From contig JAEZAS010000119.1 in the NCBI GenBank assembly GCA_023430365.1, forward strand, positions 1 to 35,810: a stretch of 35,810 nucleotides of DNA, read 5' to 3'. The stretch is from Planctomycetota bacterium. Its GTDB lineage: Bacteria > Planctomycetota > Planctomycetia > Pirellulales > Pirellulaceae. Both the position numbers and the translations under genes were made by a program. Below, in pieces: positions 1 to 8,287 of this stretch. Numbering within the stretch: the stretch's first letter is position 1; each line of letters begins with the position of its first letter. The notes beneath the pieces are model-generated. The model saw only the letters and a list, made by a program, of their open reading frames with translations, had not been told where the DNA came from and searched no databases.

Positions 1-17
1 ACGTAACGGTCCGTGGA

Positions 18-470
18 TTAATACTGCGGCCGGCCGACGGTCTGGCGACCGCTGGGGACGGCGATGTCGTACTCGTTCGTTTGTCCTTCGACGACCTCGA
101 AAACGAGCGTCGACTGGCGGTTGTACTGCGGCGGAACGGGCTGGGGGGGCAAGCGGCGAATCTTGGCCATTGCTTCCTCGTCATCGAGAGCGACACCGAG
201 GTCGGCCTCGACTTCCACCCGATTCCGGCCCACGATCGGGCCGTTTTCCTGATCCAGCTCGTACTTGCCGTTCACGATCGCGGCCGAGGCCGTGGGGCCT
301 TCGTTGGGAGCGACCGGGACAAACAAAATGCGGCCATTGGCCAGCGGCTGGCCTCCGAGCGAGACTTCGCCAGCGATGGGAGCGCGTCCCTCGCGGCCGC
401 CACAGCCCACCGTGGCGGCAACGAACAGGGCGAGAACAAGGGTGGAGAGGTGCTTATCGATCTGGTTCAT
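18..470 (-). CDS. Small carboxypeptidase-regulatory-like lipoprotein
   Basis: A 150-residue predicted lipoprotein. The N-terminus has a basic stretch, a hydrophobic core (LVLALFVAATVG) and a lipobox-like VGC at about residues 25-27, so the mature protein should be lipid-anchored. The body looks like a single beta-sandwich of the carboxypeptidase-regulatory/transthyretin-like type: I see GEVSLGGQPLANGRILFVPV and a GKYEL strand, the pattern typical of the small planctomycete lipoproteins found beside DUF1559 genes. It lies 65 bases downstream of the DUF1559 gene on the same strand, so the two are probably co-transcribed. I chose the ATG at 470 because it gives a proper signal peptide; a longer upstream reading is rich in Arg and looks non-coding. 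The exact role is unknown; a cell-surface or periplasmic structural role is inference. Confidence 0.82.
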   Translation of the reverse strand: MNQIDKHLSTLVLALFVAATVGCGGREGRAPIAGEVSLGGQPLANGRILFVPVAPNEGPTASAAIVNGKYELDQENGPIVGRNRVEVEADLGVALDDEEAMAKIRRLPPQPVPPQYNRQSTLVFEVVEGQTNEYDIAVPSGRQTVGRPQY

Positions 471-535
471 GCGAATACCCTGCGAAGCAATTTCCAGTGC
501 GTTGTGAATGGGGACTGACAGCGTTCGTAAGGGAA

Positions 536-1408
536 CTACTGGTTGATGACCTCGCCGCCGTTGCGAGTGGCCATTGCGTCGAGAACTGCCTGGTCGGTCG
601 TGGTCGACCACATTGCGACCGAGCCGTCGCAATTTCCCATGTTGACGCCGCCCGGATGGCTGCTGCGGAAGTTGGCCAGCCGCGAGCTAATGCCCGCCAT
701 CTGCTGGTGGTTGAACCCGCCCTGGGTCGTGAACAGCGTGGAAAGGTTGTAGGGGCTCGACCAGACGGTGAAACCGCCGCGCACCCGGCCGCTGCAAGGG
801 CCACTGCTGAAGGTGTAGTCCTTGAACGCCCAGTGCGATTCGCCGGCGAGGAACGTGTTCGAAGTTCCGTCGGTGATCGACGCCAGGCTGGTCATGCCGC
901 TCTCGGCGTTGTTGATGGCCCCATTGGTCGTATTGCCCGAGCCGGTGGGACCGGAGCCAGCACTAAAGGCATAGGTGCCTGGCGCCCGATTGCTTTCGCA
1001 TTCCAGATCTGGCACTTGGCGGGCGAACACGCAACTTGGGCACATGAACGCCTTGATCTTTTGCGCCACCACAGCCGCGTTGACTGCGTCGGTATGCGGC
1101 TTCGTGAAGTCGTACTTGTCGTACAGGTTGTTCTGCTCCATGAACGGCAGGATCGCGGCGAAGGCGCTGCTTCCCCCGATGCCTGCGGGCTGGCCCGGCG
1201 GGAGCGAACTGGTGGTGTCGTGGTAGTTGTGAACGGCGATGCCGATCTGCTTCAGGTTGTTCGAGCACTGCGTACGCCGGGCCGCTTCGCGAGCGGCCTG
1301 CACTGCGGGGAGCAGCAACGAGACGAGAACGCCAATGATGGCGATGACCACGAGCAGTTCGACGAGCGTGAAACCGCGGCGGGGCGTTTGGGGGCGGGAC
1401 AACAGCAT
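536..1408 (-). CDS. DUF1559 prepilin-like protein
   Basis: A 290-residue protein of the DUF1559 family, which is greatly expanded in planctomycetes. The start has a type IV prepilin cleavage/methylation signature, RRGFTLVELLVVIAIIGVLV (about residues 10-29), followed by the family hallmark QAAREAARRTQCSNNLKQIG. The C-terminal end carries the usual GNCDGSV motif. It is expected to be processed by a prepilin peptidase and displayed as a pseudopilin-like surface or periplasmic protein; the true function of the family is not established. The ATG at 1408 is preceded by a GGAG about 8 bases upstream, which decides the start against a longer in-frame reading. It is the first gene of a two-gene unit with the downstream lipoprotein, and has its own promoter-like elements and a palindrome in its leader. 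Confidence 0.93.
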   Translation of the reverse strand: MLLSRPQTPRRGFTLVELLVVIAIIGVLVSLLLPAVQAAREAARRTQCSNNLKQIGIAVHNYHDTTSSLPPGQPAGIGGSSAFAAILPFMEQNNLYDKYDFTKPHTDAVNAAVVAQKIKAFMCPSCVFARQVPDLECESNRAPGTYAFSAGSGPTGSGNTTNGAINNAESGMTSLASITDGTSNTFLAGESHWAFKDYTFSSGPCSGRVRGGFTVWSSPYNLSTLFTTQGGFNHQQMAGISSRLANFRSSHPGGVNMGNCDGSVAMWSTTTDQAVLDAMATRNGGEVINQ

Positions 1409-1508
1409 GGCTACTCCAGGTGGGAAAAAACTCCGAAACGGGCGGGCAGGCCGAAGGCGGCTCGCACTTTTCGGGTCTAGCTGGCTAAGACAGGAGTAGC
1501 TGGCGACC

Positions 1509-1531
1509 CAATTGAGAGTGAGTCTCAATTG
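1509..1531. promoter_or_regulatory. Perfect inverted repeat, candidate operator
   Basis: CAATTGAGA and TCTCAATTG form a perfect 9-base inverted repeat around a 5-base centre. It lies just downstream of the putative -10 of the DUF1559 gene, where a dimeric repressor would block transcription. The half-site vaguely resembles Fur-type TTGAGA arms, but that assignment is only a guess. It could also be an mRNA leader hairpin. Confidence 0.4.
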
Positions 1532-1537
1532 CGTGAC

Positions 1538-1565
1538 AGCTTAGCCAATTCGCTCCTCATGTCAA
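1538..1565 (-). promoter_or_regulatory. Putative sigma70-type promoter for the DUF1559 gene
   Basis: Read on the minus strand: TTGACA (1560-1565), a 16-base spacer, then TAAGCT (1538-1543). The -35 is perfect and the -10 is weak. Transcription would start near 1531 and leave a leader of about 120 bases containing the 1509-1531 inverted repeat. Confidence 0.4.
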
Positions 1566-1651
1566 TTCCCGCAACAAATAAAGTTTCTGAATGGTGGAGC
1601 AGCCCCCTGAAACGGGAAGGCAAGCTGACAAGGTGGTTCGGGCCACGTCCT

Positions 1652-1735
1652 CGTAGCTGAATTAGCCAGCATTGAGACGCGGGCGCGTGGGTGCTTCAGC
1701 GGAGGGACCTCTGAATTCTGGCGAATTCAGCTACG
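1652..1735. repeat. Dispersed palindromic repeat, family A, copy 1
   Basis: Two arms of 26 bases (1652-1677 and 1710-1735) are inverted copies with three mismatches, around a 32-base centre. The right arm contains GAATTCTGGCGAATTCAGCT. Two further copies occur at 14567-14650 and 32935-33011. It sits in the divergent gap between the DUF1559 and DUF1598 genes (1409-1863), which otherwise holds the promoter and operator candidates listed separately. Confidence 0.85.
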
Positions 1736-1863
1736 GGTCTTCTCGCCTGCGATTCGTGGAAACCTCCGCGAGACCGAGCGGAAAACATTTGACGCCCGTT
1801 CCCTCTTCCTGCGAAACTGAAGGCTGGCCGGGGGCTCGGCTCTTTTCTTCCGCGGAGTGACGA

Positions 1864-3585
1864 ATGGCTGCGTCCAGCTCTGGTTTCTCTCTCCCCCGGT
1901 TTCTGCTCGTTCTGTCGCTCGTCCTTGGTTCCGGCATCTCAGCGGCTTCGGCCGTCGAGCCCGCGGACCAGATCGACGCCCATCTGGCGGCTGGCGAGTT
2001 TGCCCCTGCGTTGAATCTGGCCAAAGGCCTTGCCGACGGAGCGGAGCGGGACCAACTGCTGGCCCGAATCGCCGCGCAGCAGGCCAACGTCGGCGCCCAG
2101 CGGGCGTCGCTCTCGACGCTCGGCGACGTGTCGAGCGATCTGGCGCGCAAGTCAGCCCTCGATCAATTCACCGGGCGCAACCGCTGGGCGGCAGGCGGCG
2201 GCGTGCAGGCTGACTTCGATCCGCTCATCGAACTCATCACAACCACGATCTCACCCACATCGTGGGACGAAGTCGGCGGTCCCGGCTCGATCGACGGCTT
2301 TGAAGGAGGCGTGTTCGTCGATTCCGAAGGCACGCTGAGCAAGCTCGTGAGCGAAGTTGATCGCTCGCTGGCCATCGTTCGCTCGTCGGCTGCAGTGGTT
2401 GGTCCCTCGGGCGACCCACGCAAAGCAACCTCGCTGCGAAAGGTTTCGCTTACCCGACTCGAACGCGAAGCGCAATTGCTCCACGCGCTCGGCAGGGAGC
2501 CGGACGAGGCGATGCAAACGCTCGCCGGCTTGCAGCGGATCCAGTACATCCTCGTCTATCCCGAAACGGGGGACATCGTCCTCGCCGGTCCCGCCGGCGA
2601 CTGGCGGCGGAACACGGAAGGGCGGCTCGTCGCTGCCGAAAGTGGCCGGCCGCTCGTAATGCTCGACGATCTCGTCGTGCTGCTCCGCAATGCGATGGGG
2701 GAAGAAGGGCGTTTTGGTTGCTCGATCACCCCCAGGCGTGAAGGGCTCGAAGCGGCCCAGGCGGTGAACGACCGCTGGGCCAAGACGTCGCTGAAACCGG
2801 GCCAGCGTGGGAAATGGCTCGACGAAATGCGTTCCGCCCTGGGGATGCAGGACATCACGGTGTATGGCATTGATCCGCGCACGCGGGCCGCGCGTGTGCT
2901 TGTCGAAGCCGACTACCACATGAAGCTCGTCGGCATGGGACTCGAAGACGGCGTGCTCGGCGTGGAGAGCTACCTGGCGTCGATTGAGGCGAAGCCCGGC
3001 GAGCCGCTGCCGCCGATGGATGTGCTCCGCTGGTGGTTCACGCTCAACTACGATTCGCTCCGCACGACCGAGGAGCGCAATGCCTTCGAGCTGCGCGGGC
3101 CCGGCGTGAAAGTCCTCAGCGAGAACGAACGGCTGAACGAGCGGGGCGAGCGATTGCACACCGGCAAGAGCGACGAACTGAACAGCCGATTCGCCGGAAG
3201 CTTCACGAAGCATTTCGAGGCGCTCGCGGCCAAGTATCCCGTCTATGCCGACCTGCGCAACATTTTCGATCTCGCCCTGGTGGCTGCGGTGATTCGCAGC
3301 CACGAACTGCCCGCCCAGACCCAGTGGCACCTGACCCACTTCGGCCCGGAAGGGGACTATCAGCCGGAACTCGGAACCGCACCCAAGCAGGTGGAGTCGA
3401 TCATCAACCACCGCTTGCTGAGCGGCAATCGGATTGTCGCGGGGGTGAGCGGAGGGGTGACGGTCGACGCCCGCTCGCTGGCGGCGAAGCAGGCGATCGA
3501 GGTCGATCAGTACGGCCTGCTGAAGACCGAGCAGCGCGGCTCAGCCCCAAAGAGCCTGCCGCGCGGCGCGTGGTGGTGGGACTGA
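1864..3585 (+). CDS. DUF1598 domain protein, exported
   Basis: A 573-residue protein with an N-terminal signal peptide (hydrophobic FLLVLSLVLGSGISAASA, about residues 13-30). Residues about 130-150 contain TTISPTSWDEVGGPGSI, a motif seen in planctomycete exported proteins and reminiscent of the domain next to secretins. The C-terminal two thirds matches my memory of DUF1598, with YGIDPRTRAARVLVEADYHM followed by GMGLEDGVLGVESY (about residues 340-375). The function of DUF1598 is unknown and the family is essentially planctomycete-restricted. A GGAG 6 bases before the ATG supports the start. It stands alone: upstream is a divergent gap, downstream a pair of palindromic repeats. Confidence 0.88.
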   Translation: MAASSSGFSLPRFLLVLSLVLGSGISAASAVEPADQIDAHLAAGEFAPALNLAKGLADGAERDQLLARIAAQQANVGAQRASLSTLGDVSSDLARKSALDQFTGRNRWAAGGGVQADFDPLIELITTTISPTSWDEVGGPGSIDGFEGGVFVDSEGTLSKLVSEVDRSLAIVRSSAAVVGPSGDPRKATSLRKVSLTRLEREAQLLHALGREPDEAMQTLAGLQRIQYILVYPETGDIVLAGPAGDWRRNTEGRLVAAESGRPLVMLDDLVVLLRNAMGEEGRFGCSITPRREGLEAAQAVNDRWAKTSLKPGQRGKWLDEMRSALGMQDITVYGIDPRTRAARVLVEADYHMKLVGMGLEDGVLGVESYLASIEAKPGEPLPPMDVLRWWFTLNYDSLRTTEERNAFELRGPGVKVLSENERLNERGERLHTGKSDELNSRFAGSFTKHFEALAAKYPVYADLRNIFDLALVAAVIRSHELPAQTQWHLTHFGPEGDYQPELGTAPKQVESIINHRLLSGNRIVAGVSGGVTVDARSLAAKQAIEVDQYGLLKTEQRGSAPKSLPRGAWWWD

Positions 3586-3609
3586 TCCGGCAACTCGTCG
3601 CTCTGCCGG

Positions 3610-3746
3610 GTGCCACTGCTGGCTCGTCCAGCAGTGCAAACTTCGAGTTTGGTTTGCCCGTCCAACGATTTTTCGAACCGTCTTTCCTAGCCCGATGCCA
3701 GGTGAGAGTCTGGGGAACACTGCTGGACGAGCCAGCAGTGGCACCC
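3610..3746. repeat. Inverted pair of family B palindromes
   Basis: Copy B1 (3610-3637) and copy B2 (3718-3746) are the same short element in opposite orientations, about 80 bases apart. Each has CACTGCTGG paired with CCAGCAGTG around a 5-base loop and a GGGTGC-type flank on one side. More copies lie at 10788, 10865 and 30127. The inverted pair sits between the DUF1598 gene and the SDR gene and resembles a BIME/REP arrangement. Confidence 0.88.
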
Positions 3747-3774
3747 AGCGTGACTGAAACGACGTAAACGGCCT

Positions 3775-4542
3775 ATGCAAATCGCGGAACAAACGTTTCT
3801 GGTCACAGGCGGTGCTTCGGGGCTCGGCGAGGCCTGCGTGCGTCGGCTCGTCGGGCTCGGCGGACGGGTGGTGATTGCCGATCTGAATGACGAAGCGGGC
3901 GAAGCGCTCGTGCGAGCACTCGGCGAGAGCGCGGTGTTCGTCGCGACCGATGTCACGTCCTCCGAGAGCGGTCAGCGGGCGGTGGAAACGGCTCGCACGC
4001 GTCTGGGCGGGTTGCACGGGCTCATCAACTGCGCCGGCGTGCTCGGCGCGTCGCGAATTCTCACCCGCGAAGGTCCTCATCCGCTGGAACTGTTCTCGCG
4101 TGTGATCCAGATCAACCTGGTCGGCACGTTCAACATGCTCCGCCTGGCTGCCGAGGCGATGGAGAAGAACTCGCCAGACGAAAATGGCGAGCGCGGCGTG
4201 ATCGTGAATACGTCGTCGGTTTCGGCCTTCGAAGGGCAGATCGGCCAGGCGGCTTACGCGGCGTCGAAAGGGGGCGTCGCCTCGCTGACGCTCCCCGCGG
4301 CACGAGAACTGGCTCGGATCGGCGTGCGCGTGGTGGCGATTGCCCCCGGCGTGTTCGAAACTCCCATGATGCAGGCCGCGCCGGACGCGGTGCGAGACTC
4401 ACTGGCGGCCCAAATCCCGTTTCCGCCGCGACTCGGCAAGCCGGAGGAGTTCGCTCATTTGATTCAGCACGCGATTGAGAACGTCATGCTCAACGGCTGC
4501 GTGCTGCGGCTGGACGGGGGGCTGAGAATGGGGCCCAAGTAG
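3775..4542 (+). CDS. SDR dehydrogenase, HSD10 / 3-hydroxyacyl-CoA dehydrogenase-like
   Basis: A 255-residue classical short-chain dehydrogenase. The NAD-binding TGGASGLG motif is at residues 11-18, NCAG in the middle, and the catalytic tetrad residues are visible as NTSSVSA and Y161-AAS-K165. The opening (FLVTGGASGLGEA, VVIADLNDEAGEAL) closely resembles type-2 3-hydroxyacyl-CoA dehydrogenase (HSD17B10), which oxidises 3-hydroxyacyl-CoAs or 3-hydroxy-2-methylbutyryl-CoA with NAD. The acidic Asp after the second strand (ADLN) fits NAD rather than NADP. Length is normal for the family. I see no clear Shine-Dalgarno. The nearby acyl-CoA synthetase and dehydrogenase genes make an acyl-CoA role plausible, but substrate is inference. 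Confidence 0.88.
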   Translation: MQIAEQTFLVTGGASGLGEACVRRLVGLGGRVVIADLNDEAGEALVRALGESAVFVATDVTSSESGQRAVETARTRLGGLHGLINCAGVLGASRILTREGPHPLELFSRVIQINLVGTFNMLRLAAEAMEKNSPDENGERGVIVNTSSVSAFEGQIGQAAYAASKGGVASLTLPAARELARIGVRVVAIAPGVFETPMMQAAPDAVRDSLAAQIPFPPRLGKPEEFAHLIQHAIENVMLNGCVLRLDGGLRMGPK

Positions 4543-4546
4543 GACA

Positions 4547-4697
4547 GAATGTCGAATGTCGAACTTCAAATGTCGAAGGAAGCCCGAAAGACAAAAGTCA
4601 AAGCTCGAAGCGAGCGGCGGAGTCGGTGAGCCGTCTACCCTTTGATTTTCGGGCTTTGAATTTCCCTCGACATTTGAATTTCGAGCTTCGACATTCC
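4547..4697. repeat. Long imperfect inverted repeat made of short words (W1)
   Basis: The left arm (about 4547-4610) repeats the word AATGTCGAA and AAATGTCGAA. The right arm (about 4637-4697) holds its inverse, with TCGACATTTGAA and CTTCGACATTC, so the transcript could fold into a hairpin of about 60-base arms. It fills the gap between two convergent genes, so it may terminate both. W2 and W3 have the same build with different words. Confidence 0.75.
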
Positions 4698-4698
4698 C

Positions 4699-5715
4699 CT
4701 AAAGCAGCTTGTTCGCCTGGTACCAATCGATGGTCTCGCGCAGCCGGGCGGCGAGCGACTTGGGGGGGACGAAGTGCAGGTCGCGCTCGATGGCGGCCGA
4801 TGAGCAGGCCCACGATTCGACGAGGGCCTCGCGAATCTTGTCTCGGTTGAACAGGTTCGCCTTGCCGCGGACGTGCTGCAGAACCTCATTGGCGTGGGCC
4901 ATGAGCATCGGCAGCGGCCCGGGAATACGAATTACCGGTGCGAAAGGGCGCCGGAGCATCGGCCTTACGAGGCGTCCCCAAGCGGCAAGCGAATAGAACT
5001 CCGGCGCGACAGCGTTGTAGATACCTTCGCCCGGCACAGGTCGATCGGGGGGCGGCACGCGTTTGCCGTCCGCTGCCGCTCGCATGAGGATCTCCGACAG
5101 GTCGTCGACGTAGATATAGGACAGTGGCGGGTCCTTCATTCCCGGCACCGGGTGAATGCGAATCAGCTTGATCGCCTTGAACATCGTCCACTGGCCGGTG
5201 TAGTCCCGCGGGCCAAACACGATTCCCGGGCGCACGATCGTCAACGGAACCTGGCCTGCGAGCGCCATCGCCACCTGCTCGCCGGCCAGCTTGCTCTCGC
5301 CGTATTGCGATACGGGATGGGGCGGATCGCTCTCGAGCCGGATCTGCCCCTTCTTCGCCGGACCAGCCGCCGCAATCGACGAAACGACCACCACGGTCGG
5401 CGGCTTCGGCTGCATGGCTGCGGCGGCGACGACGTTCTGCGTGCCGTCGCGGTTCACCTTCAGCAGTTCGTCGTACGACAGGGCAGCCGTCAGGCCGGCG
5501 ACGTGGTACACCACGTCGACACCTTCCATCGCGGCCCGCAATTCTTCCGGGTTGTCGATGCCGCCGATGACCAGATCAGCGCCCGCCTGCTTCAAGACGT
5601 CGACCGACGACGCCTTCCGCACGAGGCAGCGCACGCGCCAGCCTTCGCGGATGAGGTGCTCGACCAGATTCGATCCGACAAAACCGCTGCCACCCGTGAC
5701 GAAAGCTAAACCCAT
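4699..5715 (-). CDS. NAD-dependent epimerase/dehydratase, extended SDR
   Basis: A 338-residue extended SDR. The N-terminal Rossmann motif is TGGSGFVG (residues 8-15), followed by VYHVAGLTA, the VVVSSIAAAG strand and the YGESK active-site motif (YxxxK). IVRPGIVFGPRDY is the usual post-YxxxK strand. Overall it resembles NSDHL/3-beta-HSD-type enzymes and the dihydroflavonol-reductase/HpnA group, acting on sterol-like, hopanoid-like or nucleotide-sugar substrates; the substrate cannot be read from sequence. It lies 70 bases downstream of another extended SDR on the same strand, so they probably form an operon. A GCAGG lies about 6 bases before the ATG. The stop abuts word repeat W1. Confidence 0.85.
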   Translation of the reverse strand: MGLAFVTGGSGFVGSNLVEHLIREGWRVRCLVRKASSVDVLKQAGADLVIGGIDNPEELRAAMEGVDVVYHVAGLTAALSYDELLKVNRDGTQNVVAAAAMQPKPPTVVVVSSIAAAGPAKKGQIRLESDPPHPVSQYGESKLAGEQVAMALAGQVPLTIVRPGIVFGPRDYTGQWTMFKAIKLIRIHPVPGMKDPPLSYIYVDDLSEILMRAAADGKRVPPPDRPVPGEGIYNAVAPEFYSLAAWGRLVRPMLRRPFAPVIRIPGPLPMLMAHANEVLQHVRGKANLFNRDKIREALVESWACSSAAIERDLHFVPPKSLAARLRETIDWYQANKLL

Positions 5716-5785
5716 CGAAACCTGCTCAAAGCGGCGAAATCAAATAATAGAGAACGGGTGGCAACCCCAGACAGCGGCCAGGCGA

Positions 5786-6778
5786 CTAGCCGGCCGCCTT
5801 GCTCGGCCGCACGTAGCCGTGCTCGATGAACCAGTTCCAGGTATCGGTGAGCGACTCTTCCAAGGGACGAGTGGTATAGCCTAGTTCACGCTGGGCGCGT
5901 GCACTACTGAAGCAATGCGACTGCCTCGAGAGGCCAATGACAGCCGAATTGACCGCCCCCTCTTTGCCCGTCATCCGGGCCCACAGATCGCCTCCCATGC
6001 CGCCGCATATCTGCACGATCGGTCCCATCCGAAACCGCGGAGCGGAGACGCCTGCGACGCGGGCCATCAGCTGCCATAGCTCCAGGTAAGTTCCATTGTG
6101 GGCGCCCAGCACATACCGCCGCCCCGATTGACCGAGCTTCACCGCCGCAATGCAGCCGGCCGCCACGTCGCGCGAATCGCAAAAATTGGCCGCCCCGCGC
6201 GGAGCGATCGGGGCTCCCTTGGCGACTTCCAGCAGCATCTGCCCGCTCGAGGGCTTCCAGTCCCAGGGGCCAAACATGAGCGAGGGATTGACGATCGAAG
6301 CGTGCAACCCGCGGCTGCACTCTTCGAGCACCACCCATTCGGCCTGGCGTTTGGACTGCACGTAGGGACACTCGACGATGCCGGGCAGGGGCGTGTCTTC
6401 GTCGGCGGGGGCGTGCAAATCGCCCAGCCCCAGGGCGTTGATCGACGAGACATAAACCAAGCGGGCCCCAGCCTCCCGGGCCGCTTGGGCCACGTGGCGG
6501 GTCCCCTCGACGTTGATTTCGTGGTGAAGTTCGGCGTGCGTCCAGCCGATGTGGACGTGGGCCGCTGCGTGAATCACAGCATCCACGCCTTGGCAAGCCT
6601 GGCGAACTGCGTCGACCTGGCGAACGTCGCCTTGCACTTTCTCGACGTCGAGACCTGCTAGCGGCCGCGGATCGCTCGTCGAGCGGGTCAGTACGCGAAC
6701 CTGGTCCCCAGCTGCCAGCAGACTGCGGACCAGCGTATTTCCCAGTAACCCTGTCGCGCCAGTCACGAGAAATTTCAT
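5786..6778 (-). CDS. NAD-dependent epimerase/dehydratase, HpnA/DFR-like
   Basis: A 330-residue extended SDR with TGATGLLG at residues 7-14, VIHAAAHVHIGW, VYVSSINALG and a YVQSK (YxxxK) motif. The pattern VTGATGLLGNTLVRSLLAAGDQVRVLTR and the DVEKVQGDVR segment resemble dihydroflavonol-4-reductase-like and hopanoid-associated sugar epimerase (HpnA) proteins. It is the first gene of a two-gene leftward unit with the neighbouring SDR. No good Shine-Dalgarno precedes the ATG. The two proteins are only distantly similar, so this is not a recent duplication. Substrate is unknown; hopanoid or isoprenoid-lipid modification is a possibility and not demonstrated by any neighbouring squalene gene here. 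Confidence 0.83.
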   Translation of the reverse strand: MKFLVTGATGLLGNTLVRSLLAAGDQVRVLTRSTSDPRPLAGLDVEKVQGDVRQVDAVRQACQGVDAVIHAAAHVHIGWTHAELHHEINVEGTRHVAQAAREAGARLVYVSSINALGLGDLHAPADEDTPLPGIVECPYVQSKRQAEWVVLEECSRGLHASIVNPSLMFGPWDWKPSSGQMLLEVAKGAPIAPRGAANFCDSRDVAAGCIAAVKLGQSGRRYVLGAHNGTYLELWQLMARVAGVSAPRFRMGPIVQICGGMGGDLWARMTGKEGAVNSAVIGLSRQSHCFSSARAQRELGYTTRPLEESLTDTWNWFIEHGYVRPSKAAG

Positions 6779-6918
6779 GGCAACTTCGGAAGCCGGAACG
6801 ACTTCCCTTCCTTACGTGCGCGTGTGAGTAAATCCATTACCGCGAGCCACGGTGGCTGCTCGCAGCTTCCTGAATGCACAGCAGCTGCGGCAACTCACTA
6901 TTCACAATATCGACTATC

Positions 6919-8121
6919 ATGATGCCTTCGACAATACAGAGTCCCTCGTCAGCCCTGGCCCCTGCGGATGCCCGCCGAATGTCGTTAGCCGTCGCTCAGA
7001 ACATCGAAGTCAAACCTGTTCAATCCTGGTGGCAAAAGCGGACGTTTCTGAACATGCCTTGGCAGATCCAAGGCTCCGATCCGAACTGGGTTCCGCCGCT
7101 GCGCAAAAACCAGAAGGACATGGTGGGCTACGGCCATCACCCGTTCTATTTCTACTCCCAATCGCAAACGTTCCTCGCCTACAAGGACGGCAAGGCGGTC
7201 GGGCGCATCTCGGCGATCATCAATCCCAAGCACAACGAGCGGCATAAGGAGGAGCGGGGCTTCCTCGGCTTCTTTGAGTGCATCGACGATCTGAACGTGG
7301 CCCGCGCTCTGTTCGACGCCGGCAAAGCCTGGCTGAAAGAGCGCGGCATGAAGAGCTGCCGCGGGCCGGTGAATCCCTCGCTCAACTATGAGCTGGGGCT
7401 GCTCATCGAAGGCTTCGATACGCCGCCGACGTTCATGATGACTCACAACCCGCCCTACTATCAGCGGCTGTGGGAAGAGAATGGCTTTGCGAAGGCGCAG
7501 GACATGTACGCCTTCTGGGGCCACGTCGACATGCTCACTGGCCTCGACAACAAGCTGTACGAAATGACCGACGCCTGCCGGCAGCGGTTCAACGTGCAGA
7601 TTCGCCGGCTGGACCGCTCGCGGTTCAATCGCGAGGTGCGGCTGTTCCTCGAGATCTACAATCGCTCGCTGCAAGGCACGTGGGGCGTCGTCGAGCTCTC
7701 GGAAGAAGAGATCGATCACCTCGCGGGCGAACTGAAGCAGTTGATCGTTCCCGAGATGACGACGATCGCCGAGATCGATGGCCAGGTGGTCGGCGCCACG
7801 TTCGCGCTGCTCGACTACAACCCGCGCATCAAGCAGATCGACGGCCGGCTGTTCCCCTTCGGCTTCATTCGCTTGCTCTGGAACAAGAAGGCGATCAAGA
7901 AGATTCGCGTGATCAGCACGAACGTGATCCCCGAATGGCAGAAGTGGGGCGTGGGACTCGTCGTCGTCGGCTACCTGCTGCCGACCGTGCAGGAATGGGG
8001 CGTGAAGGAGGCGGAGTTCTCCTGGGTGCTCGAAAGCAACTCCCTCTCCTACGGCACGCTCAAGCGCGGCGGGGCCAAGATCGTGAAGACCTATCGGTTG
8101 TATGATCAGGATTTGACGTAA
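6919..8121 (+). CDS. GNAT-like conserved protein
   Basis: About 400 residues. The N-terminal part carries the hallmark pattern of a conserved bacterial family sometimes labelled GNAT N-acetyltransferase or, without support, dATP pyrophosphohydrolase: DPNWVPPLR, HHPFYFYSQSQTFLAYKDGK, VGRISAIINPKHNE, GFFECIDD, RGPVNPS and LLIEGFDTPP. The C-terminal half (GLVVVGYLLPTVQEWGVKEAEFSWVLESN) looks like the second half of a tandem GNAT fold. Acetyl-donor chemistry and substrate are unknown. The start is uncertain: ATG codons at 6919, 6922 and 6979 are all in frame and none has a clear ribosome-binding site; the conserved part begins after 6979. It is divergent from the SDR pair and convergent with queC. 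Confidence 0.8.
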   Translation: MMPSTIQSPSSALAPADARRMSLAVAQNIEVKPVQSWWQKRTFLNMPWQIQGSDPNWVPPLRKNQKDMVGYGHHPFYFYSQSQTFLAYKDGKAVGRISAIINPKHNERHKEERGFLGFFECIDDLNVARALFDAGKAWLKERGMKSCRGPVNPSLNYELGLLIEGFDTPPTFMMTHNPPYYQRLWEENGFAKAQDMYAFWGHVDMLTGLDNKLYEMTDACRQRFNVQIRRLDRSRFNREVRLFLEIYNRSLQGTWGVVELSEEEIDHLAGELKQLIVPEMTTIAEIDGQVVGATFALLDYNPRIKQIDGRLFPFGFIRLLWNKKAIKKIRVISTNVIPEWQKWGVGLVVVGYLLPTVQEWGVKEAEFSWVLESNSLSYGTLKRGGAKIVKTYRLYDQDLT

Positions 8122-8178
8122 GGGCGGACGAATCTCGCGGGCGCCTTCTGGGCGCCGTGTGCAACGGCGGTCATTTCG

Positions 8179-8251
8179 GGTTACAGGTTACAGGTTACAA
8201 CCTGGCGTAGTGCAACTTGTAACTTGTAACTTGTAACTTGTAACTTGCAAC
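8179..8251. repeat. Tandem heptamer inverted repeat (W2)
   Basis: Three tandem GGTTACA heptamers (8179-8199) are followed, after a short centre, by four tandem TTGTAAC heptamers and one TTGCAAC (8217-8251). The two arrays are inverted relative to each other, so the whole can fold. It lies between the convergent GNAT-like and queC genes. Tandem heptamers make slippage-driven copy-number variation likely. Confidence 0.9.
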
Positions 8252-8287
8252 GAGCCATAGTCTCGACGACCTTCACGCCACCCCCGG

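Noticed and set aside
170..1480. A long plus-strand open frame opposite the lipoprotein and DUF1559 genes.
   Set aside because: Its translation is Arg/Gly/Ala-rich without any recognisable motif, while the minus strand encodes a lipoprotein and a DUF1559 protein with clear hallmarks.
2251..3411. A long minus-strand open frame opposite the DUF1598 gene.
   Set aside because: Arg/His-rich shadow of a GC-rich gene; the plus-strand frame has a signal peptide and family motifs.
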